Below are positions 60,505 to 64,000 of a DNA stretch of 64,000 nt, piece after piece. The translations under genes and the position numbers were made by a program. The notes under the pieces are model-generated. The model was not told the DNA's origin and searched no databases. It saw only the letters and a program-made list of their open reading frames with translations. The DNA comes from Lachancea kluyveri NRRL Y-12651 (lineage: Eukaryota; Ascomycota; Saccharomycetes; Saccharomycetales; Saccharomycetaceae), in assembly GCA_000149225.2 (NCBI GenBank), contig CM000694.1, forward strand, positions 1,613,623 through 1,677,622, read 5' to 3'. Within the stretch, counting starts at the first letter, position 1; each line of letters opens with the position of its first letter.

Positions 60505-61022
60505 TGTTACTAATACGATAGCGTTATAGGTTTTCTGTTAAAGATTGTTTTTTTTTTATCTAGAGTAGTTGGCAGTGGCAAAACCAATAGGAGCCGCTAG
60601 TGCTCTCTCCCTTCCCCCCCCTTCATGGCAAAAGGGGTGGGCCGACTACGAGATTTTCTGTCGGGTTTTGGTCTCACGTGATGCTTTCTTTTGCTCAAAG
60701 AGCTTTTTGCAAAGAAAGACAACTTTATTTTACTAACAAGAGGGTTTCGAGCAAGGGCACAGATCTCAGTAACACCGTAGTTTCCTGTTCAGTTTTAAAC
60801 GCCAGTAGATACCGAATTCCGGTGGCTCTCTTTATGTTGTTGTTGATGTGGCAGGAATCTATATGTCACTTCACACGTAACTGACGAGTGTAAAAGATAG
60901 TACGGTAAAACAAAGTAGGCATGTGAATCAGTAGACATGTGTTTGCTATGTTGTGTGTATGCTATGTTATGGGATACCTATATTCAGCATCTGTCGCGTT
61001 GTGAATGGGCAGAGACGTGGAT
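60505..61022. other. TPS2 promoter and SNF11 3' flank
   Basis: 518 bp. CCCCT/AGGGG stress elements at 60618-60637 and TCACGTGA near 60674 are the only recognisable signals. Short frames such as 60600-60884 have no supportable product. Confidence 0.55.
60618..60637 (-). promoter_or_regulatory. Paired stress-response elements (STRE) upstream of TPS2
   Basis: CCCCT (60618-60622) and AGGGG (60633-60637) form an inverted pair 114-133 bp before the TPS2 start codon. Msn2/Msn4 bind AGGGG in S. cerevisiae, where TPS2 is a known STRE target. The motifs stand inside a poly-C stretch, so one copy may be incidental. Confidence 0.65.
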
Positions 61023-61364
61023 CTACCACACCTCGAACACACGGACCATGAGTGAATACAGCTTGGCAAGTATGTCCTGTGGTTGTTGCGACGACATCGG
61101 CAGTTGAGGAGGATCCAATATTATGGGTTTGGCTGCATCTAAACCTTGGTTTATCTGAGAGATACATTGCAAGTTTGCATGGACGCGTTTCAGATACTGC
61201 GACGTGATGTTTTGTAGCAGTTCCTGTGCAGGATTGGCTGTACTGTTGGTCATCTGATTCAGGTGAGCAAGCAGGATGCTATTGATGTGCAAGAGCAGCT
61301 GGACTTTGTACTGTTTCTGCTGAAACGGAGTAGCTAATGTGTTGGGGAGTGCCGTAGTATTCAT
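61023..61364 (-). CDS. SNF11: Snf11, SWI/SNF chromatin-remodelling subunit
   Basis: 113 residues (169 in S. cerevisiae). The conserved core is QKQYKVQLLLHINSILLAHL (about residues 16-35), then QYLKRVHANLQCISQINQGL, AKPIILDPPQLP and a C-terminal QPQDILAKLYSLMVRVFEVW, matching the S. cerevisiae end RVFEIW. Snf11 binds the Snf2 GLRSQ region. The long Asn/Ala/Thr-rich N-terminal tail of the S. cerevisiae protein is missing, which explains the shorter length. Position between TPS2 and IPT1 equals YDR073W. The gene is small but certain. Confidence 0.95.
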   Translation of the reverse strand: MNTTALPNTLATPFQQKQYKVQLLLHINSILLAHLNQMTNSTANPAQELLQNITSQYLKRVHANLQCISQINQGLDAAKPIILDPPQLPMSSQQPQDILAKLYSLMVRVFEVW

Positions 61365-61444
61365 GTCTGTGTCGGCGTCAGTGCCAGCGTTGTTGTTGTT
61401 TGTTAGTTCTTGGTCGCATCAAAATTGAAAAGTTTTTGCAAGCT

Positions 61445-61471
61445 ACGACTTCGACTTCGACTTCGACTTCG
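61445..61471 (+). repeat. CGACTT hexamer tandem repeat
   Basis: Four perfect tandem copies of CGACTT plus a partial one, 80-107 bp before the SNF11 start. Because it lies in the promoter, copy-number change might alter SNF11 expression. Confidence 0.85.
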
Positions 61472-62131
61472 AGAAACCAAGGAAAGGGCAAGACACAAAC
61501 TGTAAGAGCAGACAGCAACTTTCCCCCGACATAAATTTAAGAGGTAACAATCTTTTTGTCTATAGTTCACAAACACCAGTCCAAAATGTAAAAAAAAAAA
61601 AATGTTGGTACAGAAACAGCCAATCTATCTGCGTGCTATTACCGGCCCGGGCCTTTACTCCAATCCGTGAGAATTTATGAGATTCAGATACCGTCTATTT
61701 AAATGGTAGCTTTACGGCGTCATGGATGGATGCGAGACTACTGGCACCGGAGTGACATTCCTTGCTTGAAGCTCGATTCTTGTCTTTGAAGATTTACGCG
61801 TGGAAAATTAGCACAGACAAACTTCGTATTGCAGCTGAACCATGGGGCACCCTTTTCTTTAAAGCACTGTTCCGCTTCCAAGCAGCAACCCCTACCAGTC
61901 TTTAGTAGTACACTTCATGCTAATTCTGTATTGTACGGCCAGGCAAATGGGCCAAGTCACGGTCATAACTATAAATTACTATTCGTAGATTTCCCCCAAA
62001 GCAGGCAGGGGCTTGGATGATATGTGGCTGGAGCGCGAAGCAAGCGTAGACCCTTCCGCAACAGAGGATGGCCAAACGCGTGCTCGGCCATCTAGAGAGT
62101 TTTGACCGAGCCATTCGTATATATACGACTG

Positions 62132-62139
62132 TATATAAA
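62132..62139 (+). promoter_or_regulatory. Probable IPT1 TATA box
   Basis: TATATAAA, preceded by TATATATA at about 62118, lies 212-220 bp before the IPT1 start codon. It is a consensus TATA element in the right orientation; the distance allows a leader of about 100-150 bases. Confidence 0.5.
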
Positions 62140-62351
62140 CATCTTGGATTCTTAACGTTGCATGGTTTTGGCTAGCAGATTATCAGATGAAACCCCATAC
62201 GCAAAGTTTTCCGCTTCCGTCATTACACCCGTCTCCGCTCTGGTTCACCCACCAGGTTCCTGCTTAAAAAAAAAAAATTTCGTAGTTAAGCTTTTCTTCT
62301 CCGGAGACCACTCTCTAACGCCAAAGATAAAAATTTTGGCATAGCAAAGCC

Positions 62352-63827
62352 ATGAATGTTTTTCAACTCCTAGCCCTGTTTGTCAGCCGGCTATATTCTT
62401 CTGCTGTGAATAAGAGAAATTTGCTAACCCTTCCAATCAATTTCTGCGTCAACTTTAGTCCAGTTTTCATATGGCTGTTCATCTTCAAGAATGCCGGGGT
62501 TATTCCAGCTGGCATCCGTCCAAATATTCACAACAAACTTGCATTTCTCTCCGACTTGTATATGTTTGGGGACTACTGGCATGAGCTAGTGAAACAGTAC
62601 GGTGAAGGGGCTCGTGTAGCATCGGTCGTTTCTTTTTTTACCAGTTCCTTGTTTGCAGTCGTATTTTTGATCTGCATTCCGCTATGCATCTGGTACTACA
62701 TATACTACAAAAAGAAGGCGAGCTACAATGTTATCGACTGGTACGATCACATATTCCATCGTCGCAGTGACGGCGTTGCATCTCATTTCAGACCAACCAA
62801 ACCAAGGGTAATTTTACCCTTTCTCTTTCCCTTCTTCACCTACGTGATGCTTAACGTGGATCACCTTTTCGCTTCTCAGGACGAATCTAATTTCACAAAA
62901 TCGAAGGATTTACTCGCGTGGTTCTCCTACGTGCTGCTTCATTTGTTGGCGCCTATCTTCACTGCAGTCTATCTGTACGTTTTCCAACCCCCAGGAACTT
63001 TAAAATGCTTCGCCTTTGCACTAGGGCTGCAGAATATCGCTGGTGTCTTTAGCCATCTTCTCATTCCTATGGCTCCACCTTGGTTTATCCACATGTATGG
63101 TGTCAAGGACACAGAACATCTGAACTACGATACTGAAGGCTATGCAGCAGGGTTGACTAGAGTGGATTCCCATTTGGGCACTCATTTAAATTCCAAGGGC
63201 TTCCACAAGAGTCCCATTGTATTCGGTGCAGTTCCATCCCTACATTCTGCAATCGCCATCCAGTGTTTTCTGTTTCTAATCACCAGAGCCACAACCACAA
63301 AGGCAAATGGTTTAACGGTCACTCCTCAACAACAACAACAACAACAACAACAACGACCAACTCTAGATAACAGTCCTACTCCTATGGATGAAGGCTGCCC
63401 TAGTGATGGTAAGGATATCGATGTGGAGTCCTTTGAGTTGGAAGACATGCTGTTGACTACCTCTAATGATATGTCCGACTCTTTCATCTCCTCCACTGCA
63501 CCTCAGTCTGTTCTGTCTAAGAAGCGGCTGTTCGTATTTAACAAGGCGCTGTTGCCTCGTGGCTTGGTTACGGCTTTCATAATTCTGCAGTGGTGGAGTA
63601 CTATGTACTTGGACCATCACTTTCGCTACGATTTGTTTGTCGGAATGTGTTACGCCATAACAAGTTTCCTGATTATCAACACTTTTATCCTACAACCAAG
63701 GGTCTTAAAACCTTGGTGTGATATTAGAATGGGCAGAGTGCACGATGAAAGGAACGAAGGTAGGACCTTGGGTATGAGAGTGTTCCAAAACACCAAAATG
63801 GAGTGGTTTTTTGATCCTTTGGCTTGA
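62352..63827 (+). CDS. IPT1: Ipt1 inositolphosphotransferase (M(IP)2C synthase)
   Basis: 491 residues (527 in S. cerevisiae), multi-pass. It begins MNVFQLLALFVSRLYSSAVN and has PINFCVNFSPVFIWLFIFK, YDYWHEL-like FGDYWHELV, LLAWFSYVLLHLLAPIFTAV, TLKCFAFALGLQNIAGVFSH and GTHLNSKGFHKSPIVFGAVP. The lipid-phosphatase-type catalytic signatures are PSLHSAIA (about 294-301) and MYLDHHFRYDLFVG (about 417-430). Ipt1 adds a second inositol phosphate to MIPC in the Golgi, giving M(IP)2C. A Gln run (63327-63352) and acidic stretch interrupt the loop between the two signatures, where the S. cerevisiae protein is also variable. Corresponds to YDR072C. Confidence 0.96.
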   Translation: MNVFQLLALFVSRLYSSAVNKRNLLTLPINFCVNFSPVFIWLFIFKNAGVIPAGIRPNIHNKLAFLSDLYMFGDYWHELVKQYGEGARVASVVSFFTSSLFAVVFLICIPLCIWYYIYYKKKASYNVIDWYDHIFHRRSDGVASHFRPTKPRVILPFLFPFFTYVMLNVDHLFASQDESNFTKSKDLLAWFSYVLLHLLAPIFTAVYLYVFQPPGTLKCFAFALGLQNIAGVFSHLLIPMAPPWFIHMYGVKDTEHLNYDTEGYAAGLTRVDSHLGTHLNSKGFHKSPIVFGAVPSLHSAIAIQCFLFLITRATTTKANGLTVTPQQQQQQQQQRPTLDNSPTPMDEGCPSDGKDIDVESFELEDMLLTTSNDMSDSFISSTAPQSVLSKKRLFVFNKALLPRGLVTAFIILQWWSTMYLDHHFRYDLFVGMCYAITSFLIINTFILQPRVLKPWCDIRMGRVHDERNEGRTLGMRVFQNTKMEWFFDPLA

Positions 63828-64000
63828 ACATCCCCATTGACCTCTCCTTCTAGCAACTTCTTTTTCTGCCTTGGCTTGCCTTGCGTTTGGTCAGTGCCGA
63901 CTATACCAGCTGCTCAATATTTGCATACCTTTTCGCTCTTGAATAATTTGATATTTTAGAACTCTTTTTATTTACGATCCACATATATATATATAACGAA
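63828..64000. other. 3' flank of IPT1 to window edge
   Basis: 173 bp of T-rich sequence with TATATATATATA near the edge (about 63983-63995). It is too short to assign to a further gene. Confidence 0.4.

Larger units (their letters stand above)
61365..62351. other. Divergent SNF11-IPT1 intergenic region
   Basis: 987 bp. It has a CGACTT hexamer array just before SNF11 (61445-61471), an A-tract near 61588, two ACGCGT motifs (61796 and 62076) that could be MBF sites, and TATA elements near 62118 and 62132. A short frame at 61829-62020 is unsupported. It is long for a shared promoter, but no further gene was seen. Confidence 0.55.

Noticed and set aside
60600-60884. 94-codon frame upstream of TPS2
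   Set aside because: It covers the stress elements and other promoter DNA and has no recognisable product.
1-64000. CRISPR arrays, bacterial operons, ribosome binding sites or prophage
   Set aside because: All genes, tRNAs and splice signals are those of a budding yeast; no such prokaryotic features are present.

Overview
This window is a contiguous piece of a budding-yeast (Saccharomycetaceae) chromosome. It carries 34 protein genes (one cut by the left edge), three tRNA genes and one solo LTR. Nearly every protein can be matched to a named Saccharomyces cerevisiae gene. Intron signals are of the yeast type (GTATGT, TACTAAC-like branch point, AG). The matches rest on remembered S. cerevisiae sequences, not on a search.

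Gene order is the strongest clue to the organism. Orthologues of S. cerevisiae chromosome IV (YDR072 to YDR089) and chromosome V (YER147 to YER162) are shuffled together like two half-decks, all with consistent relative orientation. Each ohnologue pair (AFR1/YER158C, SED1/SPI1) is present once. This is the order expected before the whole-genome duplication, so the species should be a non-WGD yeast, for example of the Zygosaccharomyces/Torulaspora or Lachancea/Kluyveromyces groups. I cannot name the species.

Layout: RAD4 (3' end)-SPT2-VTC5; an accessory gap with tRNA-Arg(ACG) and a Ty1/Ty2-type solo LTR (5.2-5.9 kb); SLU7-RRP1-SSS1-BUR6; a non-cerevisiae sodium:solute symporter with a 1.5 kb upstream region; AFR1-like gene, tRNA-Glu, TVP23-RRP8-STN1; a hydroxyisourate hydrolase gene absent from S. 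cerevisiae; PDC2-VPS41-TFB5-COG3-PET100-MYG1-BEM2-OXA1-PET122-YER152C-SHU2-UBP3; tRNA-Val and a 2.1 kb unexplained convergent gap; SPI1/SED1-RAD55-PPH3-PEA2-SPT15-SCC4-TPS2-SNF11-IPT1.

Most genes are housekeeping: transcription (SPT2, BUR6, TFB5, SPT15, SNF11, PDC2), ribosome biogenesis (RRP1, RRP8), secretion and trafficking (SSS1, TVP23, VPS41, COG3), cytochrome oxidase biogenesis (PET100, PET122, OXA1), DNA repair (RAD4, SHU2, RAD55, PPH3), polarity (BEM2, PEA2, AFR1-like) and stress or cell wall (TPS2, SPI1/SED1). Ribosome-biogenesis promoter motifs (PAC and RRPE) sit in front of RRP1, RRP8 and also MYG1.

I found no wholly new multi-gene system. The most notable observations are: short spliceosomal introns near the 5' ends of COG3 and OXA1, which are missed if only open frames are read; a 21-nt intron in tRNA-Arg(ACG); a remarkably Saccharomyces-like Ty1/Ty2 LTR with intact target-site duplication in a non-WGD genome; retention of a ureide-pathway gene; and the unexplained 2.1 kb gap.
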